Below, in pieces: positions 36,801-48,800 of a stretch of 64,000 bases of DNA. The notes beneath the pieces were generated by a model. It was not told the DNA's origin, did not search any database, and worked only from the letters and a program-made list of their open reading frames with translations. Where the stretch lies: assembly GCA_023055355.1 (NCBI GenBank), contig JALJCS010000007.1, forward strand, positions 4,886,001 through 4,950,000. The letters are read 5' to 3'. Both the position numbers and the translations under genes were made by a program. This stretch comes from Agelaius tricolor. Its lineage: Eukaryota; Chordata; Aves; Passeriformes; Icteridae. Position 1 is the stretch's first letter. Each line of letters opens with the position of its first letter.

Positions 36801-39800
36801 ACCAGACTTCAAGCCCTTCAAAACATGATGTTTTCTGATATGGAATTTTAAGTTAAGCCTTTCCAAGATAAACCTACCCGCCATAATCTGCTGGCACTGA
36901 TGGGCAGCAGAATAGAAATGATAACAACAGCATGGGTGTCCTTCTTCCTCCTGATTTCCCCTTCTCATATCCTAAAAAAGCAAGAAACCCTGGTCCTGTT
37001 GCTGTGTAGTAGGGAGTAGGGGCAAGGATCCACCAAGGCTTTTACATCTTGGTCTAAAACAAGCAATGTTAAAGGCAAACACTCAATAAATGGGGAGTTG
37101 AGGTGAAGCTGTTCAATGAGCTGCTCCTCAGAGTGTCCTGCTGTCTGTTCCACTGATTCTTAATGCTCAGCTCACCAGCAAATCCCTTCTCTCATTCCGA
37201 CTCTCAGTTGGGATGGCTTGGTCTCTCTGGGGTCTCTCTGTGCCTCTTAATCCCACCCCTCATCCTGAGTCTATTGCTTTTCCTCTTTTTCTTTCTATTC
37301 CCTTTGCCAGCAGTCCATTTAGCTGTTCAAAGAAGTGTTGGGCAGCTTTATTGCAGGTGAATTGCAGTGGCCTGTGTAATTTATTGTAATCCACTGAGAC
37401 TTTGCAAAGCAGGACTTTTCCCACCTCCTCCTGGATTAGTTCTTGTCTTGGTTTGAACAGACAGGTGTCTGCTAAGGAAGGCAGAAGCCACCCTTGAAAT
37501 GGAAAAATGTAAACTCCCTCCCTCCAAGTTATTATGATTTTGAAATTAAGGGGTTCTCAGGCAAAGATATGGGAATGGGAATAACAGTTCTTTATTAGGG
37601 AAGAAAATAAAAATAAAATAAAAATGTAGTAATACAAACCAGCACTGTCAGAGTGAGAGCAGTCCCTGTTCCCCTGTGTGTCAGGGGGTGGCACAGCCCC
37701 ATCCCATGGGGGCTCAGCCCTCCTGCAGTGCCAGCTGTGGCTCTGCTGGAGCAGGGATCCTGCACAAGGGGGGAGTTTTCCTCTGCAGCTCCAGGGCTGC
37801 TGCAGATGGGCCTGGGCTCCCTCTGGCAATGCAGGGCAGCAGAAGCTGCTCCTCTGGCAATGCACTGGGCAAAGGCTGCTGGGCTGTCCCAGCACCTCAG
37901 ATTGGATCCAGGGAGGAATGCTTGGCTCCTCCCCTGGGCAATGCAGCATCTCCCCATGGGATGCTGGGATTGGATCAGCCCTGCAGGGACACTCAGTGGC
38001 CATGGACAGCAGAGATCTCCTGCAGGGAGGATTGGCTGTGGGAGAGAGAAAGAAAAAACTGCCCCATGGACAGCAGAGAACTGCCCCAGCTCTGACAGGT
38101 GGGCAGTAGAACACACACTCATCTTACAACCCAGGACACTCCTCCTGCCAAAGCATTTTGAGATCAGCTCTACACCCCCTAGGCTTGGCATTTCTGTAGC
38201 ATAAATCTGCTGTGAAATGTGAAAATAAGAACTCACCTTTCATAAACACAGGCCTAAACCACTTTGCCATGGTTTCTGAATTTCTTCCTCCACTCAGATT
38301 ATGATAATAACCACTGCATAATTCATGTGCTGGGAAATGACCGAGGTGCTCCAGTGTTTGCTGCCCTGTTTTCCAGATCACTGGTGCATTGCAGCCCCTG
38401 AATGCCTCTGTGCACCACATCCAGAGTAACCCTGGGGACATCTACACTGGGACAGTGGCTTCCCAGCTTCTTCTGGGCATGCAGCATCCAGCTCCTCTGG
38501 CAGAGGTTTCCTCCTCCCTGAAGGCCATGGTGAAGCGCGTGTATGAAGTGATTGACACACAAGTGCAAGGTCACTGACTGTAATCCTGTCACATTCTAGG
38601 GGATTTGCCCCTCTTCACTTGGGATCTCATTGATATAACCATTAATTTGCTTTCAAATAGCACAGAGATATACACAAGATAGCACAGAGGATCTTGCAAA
38701 CTTTGCAAACACAGCCCTGACCTTTCTGTTATAGGATGGAGAATAAATGATTATTTTGGAGCGAATAGTTTGGAAGGGAAGCTTCTGAAACCTCAAATTT
38801 ATTTTCTCCCAGTAACATAGTTTTCCAGATGAAAAAGCAAATATGTGCCTATTTGTAGCACAATTATTAGTTGTATTAAACAGGCTCTTAAAAACCTGTT
38901 TTCTTGGGAAGCAAATATATTACTTCCAGTAGCTTGTATGAAACGAGTCATATTTGCAGTCTGTTAATTACTACAGCATATTGCTACATACTTTTTAAAT
39001 GTTACATAAACATTTCAATATATTAATTTTAAATTATATCAAGCTACTTATTGCTCTGCAGTTGTCTGAACATTTTCACTCCTAAAATCTTCTTATTCTG
39101 TGTTTGCTCAGTTCAGCTTTCAGTGAAATCACTGGGTAGTCCTCCTTCCTCCTGTACTGACATCTCAGGTTTGGAGGGCATCCTACAGGTGTAAGCAGGA
39201 GCTGCCCCTAATTGTCCTCTAATTCCAAAGAACTGGGGTAAAAAGTGATAGGGTGGTAACATCCAGAATGGCTTTAACAGCATTACTGCAGATTTACACT
39301 GGATTTATCATAGCCACAGCCTGGTTTACACACAGTGCAGATCAATCTTGATGCTGCTCCCAATATCTGTGCAAGGTGTGTTGTTCTTCCTAGATGTCAA
39401 TGAATGCTCCTATGCTGAATTCAACGCTTGCCCTGAGAAAAGCAGCTGTGTGAACCTGGAGGGTTATTACAGCTGCCACCCCCAGCATGAACATGCCACT
39501 GTCATCCCTCCCTGGCTGAGCCCAAGGAAGGAAGGTAAGAAACGTGGGTCTCACCCTGGGAAGTGCTGAGGATGTTCCTGCAGGACTCGGTGCTCCTTTG
39601 CAGGAGTCACCTTCAGGAATTTCTGGAGTACGAGTGCCCTTTCTCCTCCTGTTGGGAGAAATGCCACATAAACCCGTTACCTGTTTCTGATGGAAATGCA
39701 GAGTATTTATTTCACAGTCCCTTGTGTTTCTTCTGTTTCACCCTCAGCTGTCCTCACTCATCTGCCAAAACCTAAAACTTCAGACCCTAATGCTTCTCAG

Positions 39801-42800
39801 AGCACACTTTTTGTCAGTGCACCTCCCCAGCTGTGGTGGTGTTCACAGGGGTCCCAGGATGAGGGAAGAGATGAGAATCTTGACTCCATGTTTCAGAAGG
39901 CTGATTTATTATTTTATGATAAATATATTATATTAAAAGAAAATGATATATTAAAACTATACTAAAAGAATAGAAGGAAGGATTTCATCAGAAGGCTAGA
40001 AAGGAAAGAGGTGGAATGATAATAAAAGCTCATGACTCTCAGAGAGTTTGAGACAGCTGGATTGTGATTGGCCATTAATTAAAAACAACCACATGATACC
40101 AATCACAGATCCACCTGTTGCATTCCACAGCAGCAGATAATCATTGTTTACATTTCATTTCTGAGGCCTCTCAGCTTGTCAGGAGAAAAATCCTAGCAAA
40201 AGGATTTTTCATAAAATATCATGGCTGCACCCAGCCTCTTGAGAAACAATTAATGGCATTATTTCTACCATTTTCTTTTTTTCCTATTTTGACTGCAGCC
40301 CGGACTCAGTGGTTGTGTGATCCCACCCTGAGCTCCTGCACTGCTGCTGAGCTCTCTGGCACTGGCTGAAATAATTCCTTCTAGTACCAGTTCAGCAAAA
40401 TATACTTACAGCCCACAGACATCAATGGGCCTGCTAATAGGCTTTAGGATAATGAGATGAATAACTGCTTGCAGATTCAATGCTTTAATTAGAAAACAAT
40501 TTTACAATCCCTTAATCTCAAAAATGAAGATAATGTATTGCTTTATGCTTTTGTGATATGATAACACTTTTATTTTTTATTTATATTGCTTCTATTGCTG
40601 CTTTTCATGTGGAAAACCTGAATGGTATTATTTTGGATTTGTTTTCTTAGAAATACTCTGTGATAATATGATTTTCCCCTAGACATTGTAGCATCTACTC
40701 CAAGTTCAGTAAATGCTGTTAACACTGGCAGTAGCTCTCCTTCTGTAAGGAACTCAAGTCTCTTGTCCATAACCAACCAATCTACAGATGCTGAGTGCTG
40801 TAAGTAACCTTGGATTTTAGCAAATGTTTTCTTGATTTGTGATGGGAACCAACCTCAGTAGATTTGTGTTTGTATGGGTGATCCAGCCCTTTCAGGCAAG
40901 AGTTATTACAATCCTTTTAACAGCACCCTGTTCTTCTGTGGGAGGAAATAGATTTAAGTTGTTCTTTGAGAGTTCAGAGAGACAGGCTGGGTATTCTTGA
41001 TCTTCATCCACAACTCCTGATCGAAGCTGAAGCCAGAGGAATTAAACTGAGGCCCCTCTAGCACAGGGGGGAGTGGCTTGGGGGGTGTTTGGCAGCCACC
41101 TGGCTCAGAGTGCTGGAAAAAATTGTGTTCTATTGATGAAAACAATTTATGAATGTATGAAAACAACCTTTTCTCCTTAGTCTACCCATTAGCATGAAAG
41201 AGCTGAAGCTGTGGCAGCAGCGTGCCGTGGTCTCTGGGTTAGTGTGGGGTGTGATGCTCATCTCTCCTGCTCTCTCCAGCAGAGGTGTCCTGTCTGGGCT
41301 CTCTCTCTTGAGCCAGACTGACTGGCTCTGCTGCAGGGCAACTCATCCTACCCAGTTCAAACACCTCCTCCTCCCAGGACAGGAATCATCTCTGAAGGGC
41401 CCTGTCTTTTCCCACTGACATGACTAGAGTGCAATGACAGGTGAAGTGCTGCACACCACTCTCCCCCAGCCTCTGTTAGCTGGCTCTGGGGGGGTTTCCA
41501 GGATAAATCCAGGCAATCTTTGCCTGAACAGGGGCATTTTGATGATTAAAGTGACAGGAGGCAAAGCAGGTGTCAACACATGTAGAGTACCCAGAGTCAG
41601 TCTTCCAAACTTGTTCCTGTTGCTTGCACCCATAGCTCAATGGCTGATTATCTCTGTGACTGGAGATTTGGAGGAGATGAGGTTGTCCAGAGGGATTGTG
41701 GCTGCCTCATCCCTGGAGGTGTTCAGGGCCAGATTGGATGGGGCTCTGAGCAGCCTGGTCTGGTGGAAGGTGTCCCTGCCCATGACAGGGGGTGGAACTG
41801 GATGATCTTTAAGGTTCTTTGCAGTCCAAACTTTTCTGTGATTCTATGATTCTACAGAAGAGCATATTGTAAAAGGAAATAAAAAGGTCAAACACTAAAT
41901 CAGTCACTCTAGTGGGGTGGTTCATGGATGAGGGGATCTGCTGGTGTGAGAGGGGCAGATTCTGTCCTGACCCTATTGACTGTCAAAGTGCTTCTCTGTA
42001 GTGGATTTAGAACAGCACAAGGTTTTGAAAGTGAAATGTTGCTTTTTCTGTGCCAACTCCTGCAACAGATCCCTCTGCAGTCACAAACCATCGAATCCTC
42101 AGCGTCACCAGCAACAGCTTTGAAATGTCCTGGCTTGTCAGTTCCACTCTGAACCACACTTTCCATGTCGGGGTGGCCAAGGGCAATGAAACTGTGCAAA
42201 GCCTGAAGACAGAGGAAATGCAGGTGGATGTGTCTCACCTGGAAGCAGGTGTGATGTATTCAGTAGAGATCAGCTATGAAGCTTGTGGAAAAACCATTAT
42301 CTCCCATCAAAATGTTAAAACAGGTAAAGAAACACTTTAAAATACATGAATATAATATAATATAATATAATATAATATAATATAATATAATATAATATAA
42401 TATGTTATATATAATAGTATATCTCTGTCTTCTCCATTCTCCTCCTTCCATCCCCACTCATTTGCAGTTCAGCAATGACCCTTTGGTCCTCACTGAACAA
42501 CATTTCCTACCTTCTTCAGCACTTTTTATCTCATCTTCTCCAGCATTTATCCAATCCAGAATATCAGGCAGCAGAACTTTGGCCTTAGTTGATAAAGCAG
42601 TGCAGGAGCTGATTAGACTATTACAGATATCAGGCTAGGCTACCTATAATTCTTTTTTTAAAGTGTATTTCTTTGGTGCCTGCCACTGCTTTCTGCTGCC
42701 ACCCATCTCCCAGCAGGCCTTGTTTTTCCCTGGTTGATGGTTGTGGCCAGAGGGAAATCCAGGCAACTGGTTTGTCAAGGGCTCAGCTGAGCTAACAGGA

Positions 42801-45800
42801 GTGCCCAGAGGAAGGGCAGATTCTGCTGAATAAAGGGTTAAAGAGAATTACAAGCTCTGAGTAAGAAAGCTGCAGACTACCTGCCCAGTTCTGTTCAATT
42901 AGCTGGTGGTGGGAGCTTCCTGAGGCCCTAGTGTGTTGATCAAACATAATTTTGCTTTTTCTCTAGTCTTAAATTATTTCCTAAGCCTCCATGCAAATAA
43001 AGAAATAAATCTGTCCCCTCTTTTTCAAAGAGCAGGCAGTGAACTCTTTATTAGTGACCACAGCAGGAATGCTGCTGTTCATGTTTATCCCTAAGAGCCT
43101 TGTCTTTGATGAGATGAGGGATGACTTCAGTTTGGGTCAGAAGGAAATTACTCTCTTTGTGGAGGGAAAGTAGGAGGTCTAGTGGTTATGAAAACAGTGG
43201 GCCGAACTTCAGAGTATGAAGTTGGAGCCTTTGAGAAAAAGAAAATTTTTCCAAGGATCAGTCCAAGGAGTAACAGCCTGGGAGTGTTTATACAGGACAA
43301 AGCAGTTAGAGATTCCTTGGCTCTTGGTTTTTGGCTCCTGTGCTCTGTACAGTATCTGTCAGGGCTCACCACACACTCAAGGGGCATGCACAGCTTTCTG
43401 TTGTATTTTCAGTTTGAGAATACATTTACTATCCCCACTGCCAAGATCAGGAAAATAAAGAAAGAAATTAAATAAAAACTGTGACTGGTGGGCCAGAGAT
43501 GAGCCCACAGGCAATTCAACCCTGGGTGTGACTTCAGGGCAGGAGTTATGTAGGGCCAGGCCAGGGATGTGTAAACCCACACATAAAGTATGTGTACACC
43601 TAGTTCTCATGCAGTTGCAATCAGGCACCAAAATATCTCTTTAGACCTAATATAAATGCATCTTCTCAATATATCAGAAGCTTGTAGGAGCCTATTTGCC
43701 TTATTTTCTTTTTTTTATTTAATACCAAAATCTCTCAATCCTGCCCTCCTTTCTTCTATCAGCTGAGATTTTGGTCCAGGTACATAAATTTTAACTGAAT
43801 CCTTTCTTACTTTGTCAGTGTGTTTTAATGTTGTGTTTTACAGAGGCCAAGCTATTTGATGTTACTATGAGGATTCTCAACTACAACTTCACTGATGATT
43901 TCCATAATTCCAGCAGCTCAGCATATGAGGAATTTTCAAGACTGTTGCTTACAGAGGTAAAATGACTACATCTCTGGGTAATACATATGGGTTTTTTTTC
44001 AATGTAAAATTTATTTAATCTAATAGAGGATTTTATGCCTGGATGAAATAGTCCTTCAAAAATCAGCATACAATTTCCTGTGACCTTTCTTTATAATTGC
44101 AACAAAATTCAACTGACTAGACAGATCAAGCCCTTGGCCTTGTTAGCAATGAAGCCAGTGAGAATTTTCCTCTGCAGAAGAGTGGAGGAATTATAAATGC
44201 AGGCATGCAACAGGGGCTCCTTTCCTTGGATCTTTAATTTGGCAATAAACTCACGGTAAATTAACTTGAGGCTTTTAAATGGATTATTGAAATGGCATTC
44301 CTGGCATTCATTTCAGCACAGTCTGCTCAATAAATGTCTTCCTCCTCTCAAATAAATAGTTCTCTGCCTGCTGTCTTTCTTCTTTCAGGGAAAGTGTCTG
44401 GGTCAGGCTTTCCTCTCCTTGCCTGCACACATGTGGCCACTGTCCACAGTCAGGTGTAATCAGCCTGAAACAAAACCTGAGTCGTGAAGTCTGGTGGCAG
44501 CTCTGAGCTTCCCAAAAAAGGGAGAGGTTTCAGATGGAGCACATTTCCTACAGTTTTGCTGCACAGAACAGGGCCCATACAGAGGAATTGGGATCTCCAC
44601 CCAACACAAGGCTTCCCCAAAACAAAGGGTGAATTGTAATTGTGTTTGAATTTAGATGCAAGAGAAAAACCCAAAACAGTAATGGAGCTATACATTCAAG
44701 GGCAGCAGAGGAGAAGCATTTGCCCAACAGAAATTGCAAGTTGAACCTCCTCACATGGCTTTATTTCCCACTGTTGCAAATTATTCACTTTTGTTGTGTA
44801 GGAAGATTTTGGTAACTGAGTCTTCTCTGGGATTAATGCAGACCTGATTGGCTTCATCAGGATGGGAAGGAAAAGGAGCATTGCCCATGTGTTGCTTCTG
44901 CCTCCTTGGGTGTTTGTGAGCACAACATCCCCCTCTCATTTCTTCTCTCCTCATTTTCTTGCCTTTCTACCCTGATGTGAGCTTAGACCAGCTACACATT
45001 TTGTTTGTAGGGATCTTTTTGAGCAAGCTCTGGCTGAATGGGAACAAAGCTGTGCTGCTTTATGGCTCTGGATTCCTGCTCAAAGACACACTTTGAGGTG
45101 TATGCAGCAACAAAAGGCTCAAGCAAGGAGCTGCCTTCTAGATATGTAAGGTGAAACTGCCAGCTCCTGCACAGCTCAAATACTGACAGCAGTGTGCCAG
45201 CTTCAGTGTTCAGAGTAATGCCATTTGTTCAGCTGGTTTGGTAATTAACCATGATGTAATAGTGATGCTGCCTTGAAGCTGGGCTGTCTCAAACACATTT
45301 TTTGAAGTTATCCACCCCCATTATTCTTGTCTCTCATCCTGAGGTTTCTTTATTATTGGACTGGGCTGCGGGCTGAACTTGAACTGGTGAGTTTCAAATG
45401 CTCCCTGGGAACTGAAGCCATGGTCACACTTGCAAATGAAACAAAATGTATATGTGACATACAGAGATAACATCAAGGCTCTGCTGCATGCATTTACCAG
45501 GACAGTTCAGCTCTGCTGCAAGCAAAAGGGGCCAGGGGGAATTCTGCTCCCTTGTGCCAAAATTTGGAACTTGGTCTGTAATAACACCAGTGGTCAGATA
45601 CAGTTTTCAAAGGTATCATAGAATTATGTAATCACAGAATGGTTTGGTTTGGAAGAGGCCTTGAAGATCATCCAGTTCCAAACCCCTGCCATAGACAGAG
45701 ACCAAGTTGCCCAGAGCCCTGTCCAACCTGGCCTTCCAGTGGTGGAGCATCCCTAGCTTGACTGGGCAACCTGTGTCCAGGCTTCACCACCCTCAGAGTA

Positions 45801-48800
45801 AAGAAGTTTTTCCTAATAACTAATCTAATCCTACTCTCTGTCAGTCTGAAGCCATTCCCCCTTGTCCTGTCACTCCAGGCCCTTGTAAATAGTCTTGCTT
45901 CGTCTTTCCAGTAAGTTCCCTTCAGGTACTGGAAGGTCACAACTGAATCTCCCCAGAGCCTTCTGCTTTGCAGGCTGAACAATCCCAATTCTCTCAGCAT
46001 TTCCTGACAGCAGAGCTGCTCTGATCCTGCTGCCTCCTCTGGACTGGCTCCAGCAGCTCCTTGTCCTTCCTGTGCTGGCCCCAGGGCTGGATGCAGCTCT
46101 GCAGGTGGGGTCTCTCCTGAAAGGGGCAGAGGGGCAGAATTCCCCCCTCTCCTGCTGATTTTGAGGAAGCCCAGCAAACAGAGGTTTTCCCAGTGCACAC
46201 AGCCAGGGCATGTCCAGCCTCTCATCCACACTCAAGTCCTTCTCAGCAGGGTTGCACTACTTTGTGCCACAATAATCTCTGAAAAATAAGATTTCAGAAA
46301 CACTTTGGAAATTTTCTTTTTCCAGCATCTTCTATGCTGTGCTTATATAAATATTTAAAGAGGTACTTCTTGGCTCCCTAATCATCAATGCTTGTCTCCT
46401 TTTGCTCAGCTTGAAAATTCATTCCCACCCAACATTTCTGCCTTGTACAAATCTGGGAAGCTGAAAGTGCAGATTGAATCCCTGGCAGCAGGAAGCATCA
46501 TTGTGAGGCTCAGAATCACCGTGCAGGATCCTGAGTTTCCAGTGGATGCCTCCACATTTGCCCCAGTGCTCTCCTACCTGCACAATGGCTCTGTGCTTGG
46601 GGTGGATCAGCAAAACTCTGCAGTGGAAGGTAATTTTTGTTATTGTTTTTTTCAAAGAGGAAAGCAGCATTTGTGTTTTGATCACGTGCAGTGTCACCAA
46701 TATTCTTCTCAAAATAGAGAAACAAAGGATGTGGTTTGTTGAAGAGAAAACCATGATGTGAGAATTCTTCCAGGGGTTTTATCCATAAGCCCAGGAGGGT
46801 CAGACAAACGACCACTGGCTGTCCCCAGGTACCTGCAGGCACTGCTTCTCCTCACTGTGGTTAACCCAAGTGGAGCCCTTGGTTTCCCTATTCATTTTCC
46901 TCCCTCTCCTTTCTGTCCCCAGCTGGAATTTTGCCATATCTTTCTCAAGCTGAAAGGCAGACAGGATTACTGTGGAATATCTGTAGCCTCTAGATCCACA
47001 CACCCTCTAGACAGTTTTGTGCTCCAAGACTGGGGGACTGTATTTGGGCCAAGGTTTGAGAAATCTAACATCTTCCCTCTAGAAACCCAGCCAGAGGAAT
47101 TCCCAAATGTCCTTCCTGTGAATAGGACTGAAGAAACATGCATGGAATTTATGTTAAGTTAGGCCTTTGTTTGATCTTCAGTAATCACCACTTTTATCTT
47201 CAAAGAACTGAGTTCTGTCCTCATGTTTCCCAGCTGGCAGAGACAGCAGAGTTCAGAAAGTTGCCAAAGCCAACAGAAATGGGTTATTCTTCTCTCTTGG
47301 TGTGTTGAGCCTTTTTGAGCAGGAAAAGCTCCCTCTGGAGTTGCATATGCAGGTTAAGGAGAACAGGACAGGAAAAAACCAGGAGACAAATTGCACTTGA
47401 AGCCTACAAATATCACAGTGGCAGCTGAATTGCAAGAGGCTGATGTGTGCCAAAATACTTTGTAAGTGTTATTGATCCTGGGACCAAAAGGCTGAGGAAG
47501 AAGAAGGTGATGGCTCTGGACTGTCACTTTAGCTGCAGAAAACCAGGTGGCTTCCAGCAGCACCACACTTATCCAGGGGCACAGCCAACACCTCCACTCC
47601 TCCTCAGGGACATTGTGCTAGAAGGGTCTTGGGCCTGACTCAGCACACATCCCTTTCTCTTCTCTCACCTTGCCCCACAAAACAGATTTTATTGTCTTTA
47701 TTCATCATGGCAATAAGTTTAATAATTAATGCATCTTCAAAGATGATTTCTTATCTCTACCCAAAGAAGAGTTTCTTCAACATGAGTTTCCTAAGTGGAA
47801 AATCAGGAGTGAAACACAGGAAGGAAGAATTTGTATAATGGGGTGTTTTCCTTCCTGACCCTGGAGAGCCCCAGGACATGACCTTTGGCAATAAGCCCAC
47901 CCAAACCCTGTCCCCTGGATCCTCCCTGCAGCCTGGCCACCACCTGGCTGTGTGCTTGGTTTACTGACAGTCCATTCAGCTGTGAAAAGCAGGGCTGAGC
48001 AGTCAGAAGGGACAGCACAACTGAAGGGAGTGGACCAGATCTCTTTGAAGATGCATTAATTATTAAACTTATTGCCATGATGAATAAAGACAATAAAATC
48101 TGTTTTGTGGGGCATGGTGAGAGAAGAGAAAGGGATGTGTGCTGAGTCAGGCCCAAGACCCTTCTAGCACAATGTCCCATCCAGGAGCCAATTCCTGGAG
48201 AAGGCATCACCTTCCTCAAATAATCCCTTAGCCAACAACTGGTTTTAATTCCAGGACTCCCTGAATCCAGAGGGATTTCTTTGGGTTTGTTTATCCCCCA
48301 TGAATCTCCCCCATCAAATCAGATAAATCTTCAACATCTGCAACATCATTTGGCAAGGAATGTCAAAGATTTTTACCCTTTGCATGTACCCCTTACAGGT
48401 GTAAAATAGGTAATCAGAGTGAACACAAAGGTGGCATTTTAATAAATTTTGGACTAGGACTGTTGGTTGAGCTGTGTGTAGGGAAGTGCCAAATGTGAAG
48501 GGCCAGAGAGGTGCCAAGAGTGCAGAAAGAGAGCTCAGAGCAGATTTTGGCTGAGATGTGATGGTTTGGACAGGAAAAAAGGGCAGTGTGTGTGTGTGGA
48601 TGTGCACAAGTGATGCACCAGTCAGTGGCAGCGCTTTTACCCCATGCATGATTGAATGTGGCCATCAGAGGTGAAGGAATTTGCTTAAAAAGCCGTGCTA
48701 AGTGAGGAGAAAGGAAACCCTCAGAGACAATGGAGGCAGTGAATGTAAGTGATTTGGCAATTAGCATCTCTCAGATGGTGTTGGAAGCCACCAAGGGTCA

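Noticed and set aside
37557..38236. ORFs of 139-213 codons on both strands
   Set aside because: They lie in a GC-rich solo LTR. No known retroviral protein or host domain was recognised.
45668..46235. 187-codon antisense ORF
   Set aside because: It is the decayed 3' part of a reverse CR1 element.
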